DNA of 64,000 bases from an uncultured Clostridia bacterium (GCA_934121885.1 CAKOVH010000001.1:148059-212058); one strand, 5' to 3'; counted from the first letter of the stretch, positions 9,290-18,070 are shown. The notes: generated by a model from the sequence alone, not told the origin. Translations and numbers: made by a program.

Positions 9290-10366
9290 CTAATTAAATC
9301 TTCCTGTAAAATCCATTGTAGAGCATTTATCAAGTGGTAATTTTACTGGTCTTCCATCGGCAGCTGACTTATATATAGCTAAGACCATCTCTAAAGCTCT
9401 CTTTCCTGCTTCAGCATCAACTAATGGTTTTGTATGATTTTGAATAGCCTCAATTACATTTTTATATAATGGAGTATGACCAAATCCATAAACATTCTTT
9501 GGCATTTCACTATTTTTTTCTTTTATTTCTTCTGAACTTTCATTTTGATTTTCAAAGTTCCATTCCTCTATTATATTAACAGACTTTCCTCCTGCTTTAA
9601 CAGTTCCTTTTTGACCAAATAGATACAATGTTTCTTCTAAATTTTTAGGATATATATCAGTTGTTCCTTCTATAATTCCGTAAGAGCCATTTTTAAACTT
9701 TACAATAGCCATTCCTAAATCTTCTGCTTGTATATAATCATGTTTTAAATTATCCGTATATGCACAAACCTCTGTCACTTCATCCCCCATCATCCATCTA
9801 AGCAAATCTATGTTATGAATACATTGATTCATTAGGGCTCCACCGTCTTGTTCCCAAGTACCTCTCCAAGGTGCTTGAGTATAATAATCCTTTCCTCTAT
9901 TCCATCTAATATGTGCTGTTCCATATAGCATTTTACCAAAATCACCATTTTCAACAGCTTGTCTTATTTTTTGTATTGACTTATTAAATCTATTTTGATG
10001 ATTAGCACATACCACTAATCCTTTTTCCTTTGCCTTTGCAATAATTTTATCAGCATCTTCTAGCGATAATGCAATTGGCTTTTCGATAATAACATTGCAT
10101 CCTTTTTCTAGGCAATCAAGTGCTATTTTAGCGTGTTTACCACTTTCTGTTGCAATTGCTACCAATTCAGGTCTTTCATTTTCTATCATTTCATTATAAT
10201 CAGTATACTTTTTATAATTCTTGTCATTCATTCCCAACTTTTCTAATAAATTATCCATATTTTGAGGTATAATATCACAAATCCCAACTACCTCCAATTT
10301 ATTATTTACTGCAGCTTCTAAGTGATTTGGTGATATTCTTCCACATCCAATTAACGCATATTTCAT
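9290..10366 (-). CDS. wbpB: UDP-sugar 3-dehydrogenase, Gfo/Idh/MocA family (WbpB-like)
   Basis: A 358-residue Gfo/Idh/MocA oxidoreductase. The Rossmann motif is GCGRISPNH at the N-terminus, EKPIA is near 95, and the C-terminal half carries GGALMNQCIHNIDLLRW with the family's conserved His. WbpB oxidises C3 of UDP-GlcNAcA to the 3-keto sugar, working with WbpE, which aminates it. The gene directly precedes the WbpE homologue with a 16 bp gap. A different sugar dehydrogenase role is possible but the A-B-D-E quartet argues strongly for this one. Confidence 0.86.
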   Translation of the reverse strand: MKYALIGCGRISPNHLEAAVNNKLEVVGICDIIPQNMDNLLEKLGMNDKNYKKYTDYNEMIENERPELVAIATESGKHAKIALDCLEKGCNVIIEKPIALSLEDADKIIAKAKEKGLVVCANHQNRFNKSIQKIRQAVENGDFGKMLYGTAHIRWNRGKDYYTQAPWRGTWEQDGGALMNQCIHNIDLLRWMMGDEVTEVCAYTDNLKHDYIQAEDLGMAIVKFKNGSYGIIEGTTDIYPKNLEETLYLFGQKGTVKAGGKSVNIIEEWNFENQNESSEEIKEKNSEMPKNVYGFGHTPLYKNVIEAIQNHTKPLVDAEAGKRALEMVLAIYKSAADGRPVKLPLDKCSTMDFTGRFN

Positions 10367-10386
10367 TTTTTCATTTCCTCCTTATT

Positions 10387-11073
10387 TTAAAAAATTGTTT
10401 TAAAACATACTTTTATATCTTCTATAATATTAAATTTCTTTATGTACTCTAAATTCCATTTCATCTTTTCAGGTAATATTCTTTGTACATAAATATCATC
10501 AACTTTTTCGCCTTTATTTAAATATTGGCTTATCATTTCATCTTCATCTTTGTACTCAATACTGGCTCTTGATGAAATTCCTGCTGGCATAAGCAAAGTT
10601 GCTTTCATTTCGTCTGTGTATTTATTTACATACTTTTCTACTTCTGGTCTTGTTCCTACAAATGACATTTCACCTTTTAAAACATTTATGAGTTGTGGGA
10701 ATTCATCTAATCTGCATTTACGTATTTTACTTCCAACTCTTGTTATTCTTGGATCTTCGCCAATAGTAACTAAAGCTCCCTTTTTATCTGCATCTTGTAC
10801 CATTGTTCTAAATTTAAATATTCTAAATTTTTTACCATATCTAGTTATTCTCTCTTGCCTATAAAATACTGGACCTTTTGAATCAATTTTTATTGCTATT
10901 GCTAAAATAAGCATAATAGGAGATAAGATAATTAATAAAATTAATGATGCTATAATATCAAACAATCTCTTTACTATAAGGCTTATTTTTTTATGTGAAA
11001 GAATATTATAATATTCTTTCACTTTTTCATTTTTCATATTTTCTGGCAAGTTTTCATATTTTTTAAATATCAT
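10387..11073 (-). CDS. Initiating phosphoglycosyl transferase (PglC/WcfS-type)
   Basis: A 228-residue monotopic phosphoglycosyl transferase. One re-entrant hydrophobic segment (about 38-62), then FRIFKFRTM, the catalytic Asp-Glu in CRLDEFPQL, and GTRPE. It transfers a sugar 1-phosphate from a UDP-sugar to undecaprenyl phosphate and so begins the repeat unit. The short length lacks the extra transmembrane helices of WcaJ/WbaP and fits the PglC group, which use di-N-acetylbacillosamine or 2-acetamido-4-amino-trideoxy sugars. That fits the two upstream genes, whose products would make such sugars. The start overlaps the aminotransferase end by 4 bp. Confidence 0.87.
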   Translation of the reverse strand: MIFKKYENLPENMKNEKVKEYYNILSHKKISLIVKRLFDIIASLILLIILSPIMLILAIAIKIDSKGPVFYRQERITRYGKKFRIFKFRTMVQDADKKGALVTIGEDPRITRVGSKIRKCRLDEFPQLINVLKGEMSFVGTRPEVEKYVNKYTDEMKATLLMPAGISSRASIEYKDEDEMISQYLNKGEKVDDIYVQRILPEKMKWNLEYIKKFNIIEDIKVCFKTIF

Positions 11074-12287
11074 TTTGTATATTCTCCAACAATCTCTTTA
11101 AAGTTTTCTATAATATATTCAACTTGTTCATCAGTTAATTTACTATATAGTGGTAAAGTAATTTCATTTCTGTAGAAATCGTATGCATTAGGATAATTTG
11201 CAATGTCAAATCCTAACTTTTTGTAAGCTGTTAGCATTGGTAATGGCTTATAATGTACATTACATGCTATTCCTCTTTCTGCCATTTTTATAATAATTTC
11301 ATTTCTTTGTTTTTCATCAATACCTTTTATTCTTGTAATATATAAATGTCCTGATGATCTATGATTTTCATCTTTATGGTTTAGTACAGTTATTGGTAAA
11401 TCTTTAAAAGCCTCATTATATTTTGATATAATTTGATGTCTTCTTTCTACTAATTTTGGATATCTTGCAATTTGTGCAAGTCCTATTCCTGCCATTATGT
11501 CAGTCATATTACATTTGTAATATGTATCAACGATATCGTATTCCCATGCACCTAGTGCATTTTTATGTAGTGCATCTTTTGTTTGTCCATGTAATGATAA
11601 TAATTGATATTGTTTGTAGATTGCTTCATTATCTAAACCTTCTTTATTTTTCCAAACTGCAGCGCCACCTTCTCCTGTTGTTAGATTTTTAACTGCGTGA
11701 AATGAAAATGTTGTAAAGTCAGCAAATTCTCCTGACATCTTTCCATCTTTTTTAGCACCAAAACCATGTGCACTATCTGCAACTACAATTATTCTGTTAT
11801 ATATTTTTTGTATATCATTATTTGCTTTAAATAATTTTTTCTTTTCCTCTACAATTTTAAATATTTTGTCATAATCACACAAAATTCCAGCCACATCTAC
11901 AGGTATAATTACTTTTGTTTTTTCTGTAATTGCATTTGCTAATTTTTCATAATCCATTTCAAAAGAATCTTTTTGTGTATCTACTAATACAATTTTTGCT
12001 CCTACATGAGCTATAGGACTTGCTGAAGCTGTATATGTATAACTTGAAGTTATTACTTCATCCCCTTCACCTATTCCTAATATTCTTAATGTTAATTCTA
12101 ATGCAGCTGTTGCAGAATTTAAGCATACTGCCTTTTCTGTATTGCATAATTGTGCTATTTCTTTTTCGAATTGCTTTGTTTTTGGACCTGTTGTAATCCA
12201 TCCAGATTTTAAAGCATCAATCACATTATTAATTTCTTCTTCACCAATATCTGGTGGAGAAAATGGTATATTCATTTTCACACTCAT
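11070..12287 (-). CDS. DegT/DnrJ/EryC1 aminotransferase for a 4-amino-4,6-dideoxy sugar (PglE/PseC-like)
   Basis: A 405-residue PLP enzyme. MNIPFSPPDIGEEEINNVIDAL and ITTGPKTKQFE are characteristic of nucleotide-sugar 4-aminotransferases; the Schiff-base Lys is in SFHAVKNLTTGEGGA near 192. It should aminate the 4-keto-6-deoxy sugar made by the PglF-type dehydratase encoded just upstream. I place the start at 12287, where GGAGG is six bases upstream; longer in-frame starts run into the upstream gene and lack such a site. No dedicated PglD-type acetyltransferase is seen next to it, so the 4-amino group may stay free. Confidence 0.85.
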   Translation of the reverse strand: MSVKMNIPFSPPDIGEEEINNVIDALKSGWITTGPKTKQFEKEIAQLCNTEKAVCLNSATAALELTLRILGIGEGDEVITSSYTYTASASPIAHVGAKIVLVDTQKDSFEMDYEKLANAITEKTKVIIPVDVAGILCDYDKIFKIVEEKKKLFKANNDIQKIYNRIIVVADSAHGFGAKKDGKMSGEFADFTTFSFHAVKNLTTGEGGAAVWKNKEGLDNEAIYKQYQLLSLHGQTKDALHKNALGAWEYDIVDTYYKCNMTDIMAGIGLAQIARYPKLVERRHQIISKYNEAFKDLPITVLNHKDENHRSSGHLYITRIKGIDEKQRNEIIIKMAERGIACNVHYKPLPMLTAYKKLGFDIANYPNAYDFYRNEITLPLYSKLTDEQVEYIIENFKEIVGEYTK

Positions 12288-12303
12288 TTTTTCCTCCACA
12301 TTA

Positions 12304-14187
12304 TTAATCATTTTTTTTAATATTATTAACCTCTTCTGGATCTTTAAATGTTGGTACAACACTTTTTAGTGTTTCTTTAACATGTTCTCTAGAATAATTT
12401 TCATCATATTCTAATGTTTCAAGCTTATCTAATTTTTCTTGTAGTTCTTCCATTTCCAAATGCATTGGTTCTGTAACAAATATTTTTTCATGTTTTGTTG
12501 CAGTTAATCCTTCCTCTGACATTAATATTTCTTCATATAATTTTTCGCCAGGTCTTAATCCTGTTATTTGAATTGGTATATCTACATTTGGTTCATATCC
12601 TAAAAGCTTAATTACATTTACTGCTAAATCATATATTTTAACAGGTTCTCCCATATCTAGTACGAATATTTCTCCACCTTTTGCATATGTAACTGCTTGT
12701 AATATTAATTGCACAGCTTCAGGAATTGTCATAAAGAATCTTGTAATATCTTTGTGTGTTACTGTTACTGGTCCACCTTTTGCTATTTGCTTTTTAAATA
12801 GTGGAATAACAGACCCGTTACTTCCAAGTACATTTCCAAATCTTACTGCTGCATATTCTGTTTTGCTTAATTTGTTCTTGGCTTGAACTATCATTTCGCA
12901 AACTCTTTTTGTCGCCCCCATTATATTTGTTGGGTTAACAGCTTTATCTGTAGAAATTAGTATAAACTTTTCTACCTCAAATTCATCTGCACAATTTACT
13001 ACATTATATGTTCCAAATACATTATTTTTTATTGCCTCTAATGGGTTATTTTCCATTAATGGAACATGTTTATGTGCTGCTGCATGGAAAACTATTTCTG
13101 GCTTATATTCTTTAAATACTTCTTCTAATCTATCTTTATCTCTAACACTTGCAACAACAGCATCTATACTTGCTTTTGGATATGCTGATTTTAGTTCTAC
13201 TTCTATATCGTATAAGTTATTTTCATAAATATCTAATATTACTAATCTTTTTGGTTCGTATTTTATAATTTGTCTGCATAATTCTGAACCTATTGAACCA
13301 CCGCCGCCAGTAACAAGCACTACTTTATTTTTTATTAATGAATGAATATTTTTGTTATCTAAATGTATCGCGTCTCTTCCTAGTAAATCTTCTATTTCTA
13401 TATCTCTTAGACTATTTATTGCACCTTGTTTATCTATTACTTCTTCTGTAGTTGGAAGTACTCTTGTTTTTACACCTGTTTCTTGGCATATTTCAATAAT
13501 TTTCTTTCTTGATGCTGGGTCTATTTTATTTATTGCAAAGAAAATAATATCAACATCATTTTCTGATACTACTTTTGGAATATCATATCTTGTTCCTAAA
13601 ACTTTAACACCAAGAATATAGTGATTTAGTTTACTCATATCATCATCTATAATTCCAACTATATTATATTTATTTCTCATTGAATTTTTTACAGCAATTA
13701 CAATTTCTCTTGCACCCATTCCTGCACCGATAATTAATAAATTGCTTATTTTTTTCTTTTCTACTGTTTGCTTATCTTTCTCTTTTTTATCCATTCTTCT
13801 GCTTAATATAGATCTTCCTGCTAATCTATACATTACAAATGTTCCTGCAATAAGCACACCTGATAAAATATTTAATTTTGGATTAATATATTTTAAATGA
13901 AATATTAAATCAAGACCAGAAAGAATAGTAACTGCAAAGAATGCACTAATAATATAATTTACATAGTCTTTTCCAACTTCGTATCTCATCATATTTTGAT
14001 ACATATGAAAGATATTTAGGAATATTTCATATACAGCAATTGCAAGTACGATTTCCTTTATAAAATCTGTTACATTATCTATATTAATATCCAAGAAAAT
14101 CATTGATATTAAGTAAATTCCTATTATTATACAAATATCTATTAATATAAGAAATATGTTTCTATTTCTCTTTACAATTTCAATCAT
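12304..14187 (-). CDS. Membrane UDP-GlcNAc 4,6-dehydratase (PglF/CapD/WbpM family)
   Basis: A 627-residue protein: four transmembrane helices (about 10-125), a CoA-binding-like Rossmann domain (LLIIGAGMGA at about 150), then an extended SDR domain with TGGGGSIGS near 293. The catalytic stretch reads STDKAVNPTNIMGATKR, with Met in place of the usual SDR Tyr, as is known for WbpM and PglF. It converts UDP-GlcNAc to a 4-keto-6-deoxy sugar at the membrane. First gene of the operon; a consensus promoter lies 37-65 bp upstream. Its product should feed the aminotransferase and phosphoglycosyl transferase that follow. Confidence 0.9.
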   Translation of the reverse strand: MIEIVKRNRNIFLILIDICIIIGIYLISMIFLDINIDNVTDFIKEIVLAIAVYEIFLNIFHMYQNMMRYEVGKDYVNYIISAFFAVTILSGLDLIFHLKYINPKLNILSGVLIAGTFVMYRLAGRSILSRRMDKKEKDKQTVEKKKISNLLIIGAGMGAREIVIAVKNSMRNKYNIVGIIDDDMSKLNHYILGVKVLGTRYDIPKVVSENDVDIIFFAINKIDPASRKKIIEICQETGVKTRVLPTTEEVIDKQGAINSLRDIEIEDLLGRDAIHLDNKNIHSLIKNKVVLVTGGGGSIGSELCRQIIKYEPKRLVILDIYENNLYDIEVELKSAYPKASIDAVVASVRDKDRLEEVFKEYKPEIVFHAAAHKHVPLMENNPLEAIKNNVFGTYNVVNCADEFEVEKFILISTDKAVNPTNIMGATKRVCEMIVQAKNKLSKTEYAAVRFGNVLGSNGSVIPLFKKQIAKGGPVTVTHKDITRFFMTIPEAVQLILQAVTYAKGGEIFVLDMGEPVKIYDLAVNVIKLLGYEPNVDIPIQITGLRPGEKLYEEILMSEEGLTATKHEKIFVTEPMHLEMEELQEKLDKLETLEYDENYSREHVKETLKSVVPTFKDPEEVNNIKKND

Positions 14188-14223
14188 TATAATTACCCCT
14201 TATTTTATCTTAATGCTTTCCGT

Positions 14224-14252
14224 ATTATATATCACATATGATTTAATATCAA
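14224..14252 (-). promoter_or_regulatory. SigA-type promoter of the polysaccharide operon
   Basis: Minus-strand TTGATA (14247-14252) and TATAAT (14224-14229) are 17 bp apart. They are the only near-consensus pair ahead of the twelve-gene operon, with a leader of about 30 nt before the start at 14187. Confidence 0.8.
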
Positions 14253-14325
14253 GTTTTTTAGACATTTTTTTACTTTTTTGTGTTATTTTTTTAAGGTAAA
14301 TTGTATTTAGATTTATTCATATAAA

Positions 14326-14370
14326 AAACATAGTATTTTTTCTATGTTTATGATATACTACTATTATAAT
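14326..14370 (+). promoter_or_regulatory. Promoter and probable operator of the toxin-antitoxin operon
   Basis: A plus-strand TATAAT box at 14365-14370 lies 24 bp before the first start codon. An 8 bp perfect inverted repeat, AAACATAG (14326-14333) and CTATGTTT (14342-14349), covers the position where the -35 element would be. A repressor site overlapping the promoter is what autoregulated toxin-antitoxin operons have. On the minus strand the same repeat is followed by a T run, so it could alternatively form a weak terminator. Confidence 0.5.
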
Positions 14371-14393
14371 TTTTAGTAAGAAAGGAGTTTATT

Positions 14394-14585
14394 ATGTCTT
14401 TAGTAAAAGAAAATTTTATTAAAATTCTTGAAACCTTACCTTATGATTTAAATAAAGAAATATATAATCGAAGCACAAAAGAACTTTTGCAAGAAATAAC
14501 TCAACACTATGTAGACGCTTATGGTATTCAAAATTTGTCTGAAAACGACAAAGAATGTATTCAATTATTAATTGGAAAATTTTAA
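14394..14585 (+). CDS. Small hypothetical protein, first gene of the toxin-antitoxin operon
   Basis: A 63-residue acidic protein with a strong ribosome site (AAAGGAG) before the ATG. I do not recognise the family. It is predicted helical, with no membrane segment or Cys. It is followed after 20 bp by the antitoxin-like gene and then the RelE/ParE toxin, so it may be a third component or a DNA-binding regulator that uses the inverted repeat upstream. No typical helix-turn-helix or ribbon-helix-helix pattern is obvious. Confidence 0.6.
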   Translation: MSLVKENFIKILETLPYDLNKEIYNRSTKELLQEITQHYVDAYGIQNLSENDKECIQLLIGKF

Positions 14586-14605
14586 ATACAAGGAGGAAAT
14601 TTAAT

Positions 14606-14821
14606 ATGTCAGCAGATGAAATCCCTATGAGAAATGTTATCGACCTTTTTAAAGAAACTAAAGATGATGGCACATTTTATAGTAATATTTATAACTTATA
14701 TGTTGTTATTGGAATTGTTAAAGGAATAAGCAACGTTAAAGATGGAACCTGTATAACATTAGAAGAACTTGAAAAAGAAATGGAGGCATTATATGAAAAT
14801 TATAATAGACGATTTGGCTAG
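14606..14821 (+). CDS. Probable antitoxin paired with RelE/ParE toxin
   Basis: A 71-residue protein. The start at 14606 is supported by GGAGGAAA; the longer in-frame start at 14555 lies within the previous gene. Its acidic C-terminus, ITLEELEKEMEALYENYN, is the amphipathic tail expected of an antitoxin that wraps its toxin. The coding region overlaps the toxin start by 29 bp, the usual coupling in such modules. I cannot place the N-terminal domain in a known antitoxin family, so the call rests on position, size and coupling. Confidence 0.6.
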   Translation: MSADEIPMRNVIDLFKETKDDGTFYSNIYNLYVVIGIVKGISNVKDGTCITLEELEKEMEALYENYNRRFG

Positions 14822-15137
14822 GCAATCACTTATAGATATATATCATTATAATTATCAATATTCACAAAAAAATGCGACCGAAACAAATAGAAATATTATA
14901 ACTCAAATTCATAATTTGGAGCATTCACCATATATTGGAAGATATATCCCAGAAATATATGATAAGCGATTTCGAGAAATATTATATAAAAGTTCTCGAT
15001 ATTCCGGATATAGAATTATGTATTATATATCAGAAAATACTAATAAAATTTACATATTCAACATCATTAATAGCAAACAAAACTTTTATCATTTTCTAAA
15101 ATTGCATAATTACTTCAAAAATTATTTTCAATTTTAA
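14793..15137 (+). CDS. RelE/ParE-family toxin
   Basis: A 114-residue basic protein with the RelE/ParE pattern: an N-terminal strand (MKIIIDDLARQSL), two helices, then GRYIPEI, FREILYK and YRIMYYISENTNKIYIF strands. I chose the start at 14793 because GGAGG precedes it by seven bases. Members are mRNA interferases (RelE) or gyrase poisons (ParE); which one cannot be told here. It is more likely ParE-like given the R-E-I-L-Y-K / Y-R-I-M-Y arrangement. It faces galE, with a shared bidirectional terminator between them. Confidence 0.78.
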   Translation: MKIIIDDLARQSLIDIYHYNYQYSQKNATETNRNIITQIHNLEHSPYIGRYIPEIYDKRFREILYKSSRYSGYRIMYYISENTNKIYIFNIINSKQNFYHFLKLHNYFKNYFQF

Positions 15138-15197
15138 TTTAAGATCAATTATTTTTAATCTTTTATCCAATTTTAAACTACATATTAAGCAAAAAAT

Positions 15198-15239
15198 AAA
15201 GACCGCTTAGCCTTTATTATAAAAAGCTTTTCGGTCTTT
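15198..15239. terminator. Bidirectional terminator between toxin operon and galE
   Basis: AAAGACCG (15198-15205) pairs with CGGTCTTT (15232-15239). T-rich tracts follow on both strands, so it can end both convergent units. Confidence 0.8.
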
Positions 15240-15252
15240 TATTGTATCTAAC

Positions 15253-16251
15253 TTATATATTATTTTTTGTATATCTCCAAGAATCTTTGCACATCTGCTC
15301 TAAGTTTTTAGTTGCTTGCCAACCAAGTTCTTCTTTTGCTTTTGTTGGATCTGCATAATATATTGCTATATCTCCTGATCTTCTTGGTGCTATTTCATAT
15401 TTAATTTTTATATTATTTGCCTTTTCAAATGCTTTTACTATATCTAAAACAGAATATCCAATGCCTGTTCCTAAATTATATGCCACAACCCCTTTAAAAT
15501 CTCTTACTTTATCTATTGCCTTTAAATGTCCCATTGCTAAATCTACAACATGGATGTAGTCTCTTACACCTGTTCCATCTGGAGTATTATAATCATTTCC
15601 AAAAACATTTAAATGATCTAATTTTCCGCACGCCACATAATTTATGTATGGCATTAAATTATTAGGAACCCCGTTAGGGTTTTCCCCAATTTTTCCACTT
15701 TCATGTGCGCCTATTGGGTTAAAATATCTTAATAATATAACAGACCAATCATTATCCGACTTTTGAACATCAGTTAATATTTGTTCTATCATAAGTTTTG
15801 TAGAAGCATATGGATTAGTAGTAGAAAGAGGAAAATCCTCTTTTACCGGAACTGTCTTTGGATTTCCATATACTGTTGCTGTTGAACTAAACACAATCTT
15901 TTTGCATTTAAATTCTTTCATAAGTTCTAGTAAAATTAATGTACCCGTAATATTATTATGATAATATTCTATAGGTTTTTCGCATGATTCTCCTACTGCT
16001 TTTAATCCTGCAAAATGTATTACTTCACTTATTTCGTTTTCTTCAAATACTTTTCTTAAATTTTCTTTATCTAATAAATCCACCTTGTAAAATTTAAAAT
16101 CTTTTCCTGTTATTTCTTTTATTTTGTCACAAACCTCTATTTTACTATTATATAAATTATCAGCTATAACTATTTCTTCCCCTCTGTTTAATAGTTCAAC
16201 ACCTGTATGACTTCCTATATAACCTGTTCCACCTGTTACCAATATTGCCAT
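15253..16251 (-). CDS. galE: UDP-glucose 4-epimerase
   Basis: A 332-residue extended SDR. TGGTGYIGSH binds NAD, the catalytic Tyr-Lys pair is in NPYASTK, and the NPIGAH and RDYIHV blocks are those of GalE. It interconverts UDP-glucose and UDP-galactose (and possibly the HexNAc forms), which can supply sugars to the nearby polysaccharide operon. I use the start at 16251 because GGAGG is eight bases upstream; the ATG at 16266 overlaps that ribosome site. It has its own promoter and terminator, so it is a single-gene unit. Confidence 0.93.
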   Translation of the reverse strand: MAILVTGGTGYIGSHTGVELLNRGEEIVIADNLYNSKIEVCDKIKEITGKDFKFYKVDLLDKENLRKVFEENEISEVIHFAGLKAVGESCEKPIEYYHNNITGTLILLELMKEFKCKKIVFSSTATVYGNPKTVPVKEDFPLSTTNPYASTKLMIEQILTDVQKSDNDWSVILLRYFNPIGAHESGKIGENPNGVPNNLMPYINYVACGKLDHLNVFGNDYNTPDGTGVRDYIHVVDLAMGHLKAIDKVRDFKGVVAYNLGTGIGYSVLDIVKAFEKANNIKIKYEIAPRRSGDIAIYYADPTKAKEELGWQATKNLEQMCKDSWRYTKNNI

Positions 16252-16277
16252 ATATTTTACCTCCATTTTTTTATTTT

Positions 16278-16306
16278 GTTATATCAAAATTTTACAAAAA
16301 TATCAA
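16278..16306 (-). promoter_or_regulatory. Promoter of galE
   Basis: Minus-strand TTGATA (16301-16306) and TATAAC (16278-16283) with a 17 bp spacer, 27 bp before the galE start. Confidence 0.7.
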
Positions 16307-16349
16307 TAAAAAAAGAATAGTTTTTAAGATTTCTCTTATATCTATTCTT
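16305..16349 (-). terminator. Terminator of the TM2/DUF2752 unit
   Basis: Minus strand: AAGAATAG (16342-16349) and CTATTCTT (16313-16320) form a stem followed by a T run. It begins at the stop codon of the DUF2752 gene. Confidence 0.7.
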
Positions 16350-16657
16350 CACTTTTTTAAAATAAACCTAATCCATGAGTATACATACACTATTACTGTA
16401 AACGGAAATATAAATACAACATTTCTGTTATATTCCATTGCTTGTTCAAAATTTAAATGTAGTACAGATAAAAACGCTCTTGTCATTCCACAATTAAAAC
16501 AATTTTTACCTGTAATTAGTTTAAATAGGCATATATTTTCTAGCATTGGATTTCCTTTTATAGGTATACAGTATAATATAATTAATAAAACAATATTAAT
16601 TATTATGCATGTTACAATTTTCTTATTTATTGTTTGTAATTGCGTTTCCATTACCAT
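16349..16657 (-). CDS. DUF2752 membrane protein
   Basis: A 102-residue protein with two transmembrane segments (about 14-31 and 80-98) flanking the DUF2752 core, NCFNCGMTRAFLSVLHLN, where the two Cys and the GMTRA motif are conserved. Function is unknown in the family. The gene overlaps the TM2-domain gene by 35 bp; the two domains are often found side by side, which suggests one membrane process. The exact start is uncertain (16657 or 16651). Confidence 0.8.
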   Translation of the reverse strand: MVMETQLQTINKKIVTCIIINIVLLIILYCIPIKGNPMLENICLFKLITGKNCFNCGMTRAFLSVLHLNFEQAMEYNRNVVFIFPFTVIVYVYSWIRFILKK

Positions 16658-16838
16658 CTGTGAATTTTCCTGAAATTATCATTACTAAATCTACTAATGT
16701 CCAGATTCCACATCCACCTAATGTAAGAAGCATTAAAACTCCTGTTCCCATTTTTCCTGCATAGAATCTGTGTATTCCTAGGTTTCCTAAAAATATACAT
16801 AGTAATAATGTTGTTAACCAATCTTTTGAACTGTTCAT
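16623..16838 (-). CDS. TM2-domain membrane protein
   Basis: A 71-residue protein matching the TM2 domain: LLCIFLGNLGIHRFYAGK is the first helix and turn with the G-x-H-R-F-Y signature, followed by a GVLMLLTLGGCGIWTLVDL second helix. Function is not established. It is the first gene of a two-gene unit with DUF2752. A short stretch of about 100 bp without genes upstream holds a weak A+T-rich promoter region. Confidence 0.85.
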   Translation of the reverse strand: MNSSKDWLTTLLLCIFLGNLGIHRFYAGKMGTGVLMLLTLGGCGIWTLVDLVMIISGKFTDGNGNAITNNK

Positions 16839-16937
16839 AATATTCTCCCCTTTTTATATATTTTATAAGATATACTTATGCAACGATAATAACATTAATT
16901 TTTTATAAAATCAACTATTTTGTCGAAAAAAGTATAT

Positions 16938-17462
16938 TTATTTATTTTTATTAAAAATGCTAAACAATTTTCCAACAGTATGTACAATCTCAGTAGACTT
17001 TTCCTGTGCAAAATTTTTACCTAAAGCCTTTCCTCCTACAGTAAGTGATGCAACTATTGCACTCATTATAAATTGTAAATTTGAGCTTAACCCATACTGA
17101 CTTGTAAGCTTTGATGCAATAATAGCACTAATTGCTCCAGATAATACTCCACATATATCTCCTATAACATCAGCACAAATATTTGCAACTTTTGCAGAGT
17201 TTTTTATTAAAAACAATGATACTTTTGATCCTTTAGCTTTTTTTGTTGCTTTTGCATGGAACTCGTGCTCGTTTGCAACTGTTATTGCTACACCTATAAT
17301 ATCAAACACAATACCAACTAAAATAACTAATATTAATATTATCATAGCTGGTATTACATCCAAATTATTTAAGGCATTTGTAGATATATATGAAAATGTA
17401 ATTGATAATATGAATGTTGTTATAAATATTGTTATAAACCATTTCAGGTTATCTTTTTTCAT
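16938..17462 (-). CDS. oapA: OLE RNA-associated membrane protein OapA (probable)
   Basis: A 174-residue protein with four hydrophobic helices (about 8-28, 37-62, 98-118, 127-145) and a basic loop around 66-90. It contains DVIGD at 98-102, a DxxxD pair. As I recall, OapA of Bacillus halodurans is a small four-helix membrane protein with a functionally important Asp-x3-Asp pair, encoded just downstream of the OLE RNA gene. Here too a structured RNA region of about 600 nt lies directly upstream on the same strand. Related proteins are often labelled CorB-like. OapA binds OLE RNA at the membrane and is linked to Mg2+ and stress responses. The call combines topology, motif and position. Confidence 0.72.
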   Translation of the reverse strand: MKKDNLKWFITIFITTFILSITFSYISTNALNNLDVIPAMIILILVILVGIVFDIIGVAITVANEHEFHAKATKKAKGSKVSLFLIKNSAKVANICADVIGDICGVLSGAISAIIASKLTSQYGLSSNLQFIMSAIVASLTVGGKALGKNFAQEKSTEIVHTVGKLFSIFNKNK

Positions 17463-17484
17463 TTTTTATTTTATCTCCTATATA

Positions 17485-18070
17485 AATTAGTAAAAAGTGG
17501 TAAAAGTATAAGTAAATTTTACGGTTTAGGTCTGGTTGAATTTCTCTGTTTTATACTAAACATTACTGTTTAGCTGTTTCCATTTAATAAAACATCTTTA
17601 TATTTCAAAAGATACCAGATTGCCACTTAAATCCGTACCTTAATCCCTATACTTTCTTGTTTTAATCAAACACTCTAGAAGTTTTCCTTAATATATTTAT
17701 TCTATTATTAGTTTCTTTTGCAATAGAAATTTCATAACTAACTTAAACTAAAATATATGGCCATCATATTTTAATTTATACACCATTAATCCCGATACTA
17801 TCACTCAAAACAGGCTACTCTATGCATTGTGTCTTGGCACTTTGCATAGGTTTAACTTAAAAATGCATATATTTACCTATTTAAGCCTCCGCGAAAACAG
17901 GGACAATAAAATATGTATGCCATTACATATTGCCCTATTTTCTTTACTCCCTGACCGCACACATAACTGGGCGTTTTGCGCACAAACAAGAAACTTCAAC
18001 GATGTGCCCTTTAGTGGATTTTTAGCCCCACCCTCATAATAGAAAATATAACTAGAATAATGCACCACTG
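17485..18070 (-). ncRNA. OLE-like large structured RNA (probable)
   Basis: This 650 bp gap has no credible protein gene but has its own promoter (18077-18105) and lies directly upstream of oapA, the arrangement known for OLE RNA (about 600 nt). The 5' half is clearly richer in G+C than its surroundings. Visible helices on the minus strand include 17820-17826 with 17843-17849, 17556-17562 with 17567-17573, and nested long-range pairs near the 3' end: 17633-17637 with 17520-17524 and 17614-17619 with 17531-17536. No clear terminator precedes oapA, so RNA and oapA may be cotranscribed; ends are approximate. I recognise the locus by organisation rather than by aligning a consensus; another large RNA class (for example ROOL) is the alternative. 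Confidence 0.68.

Noticed and set aside
14419..14673. Minus-strand frame opposite the toxin-antitoxin genes
   Set aside because: No ribosome site and it would overlap two better supported genes.
17827..18068. Short open frames over 17827-18068 on both strands
   Set aside because: They overlap a promoter and structured RNA, have no ribosome site and no family resemblance.
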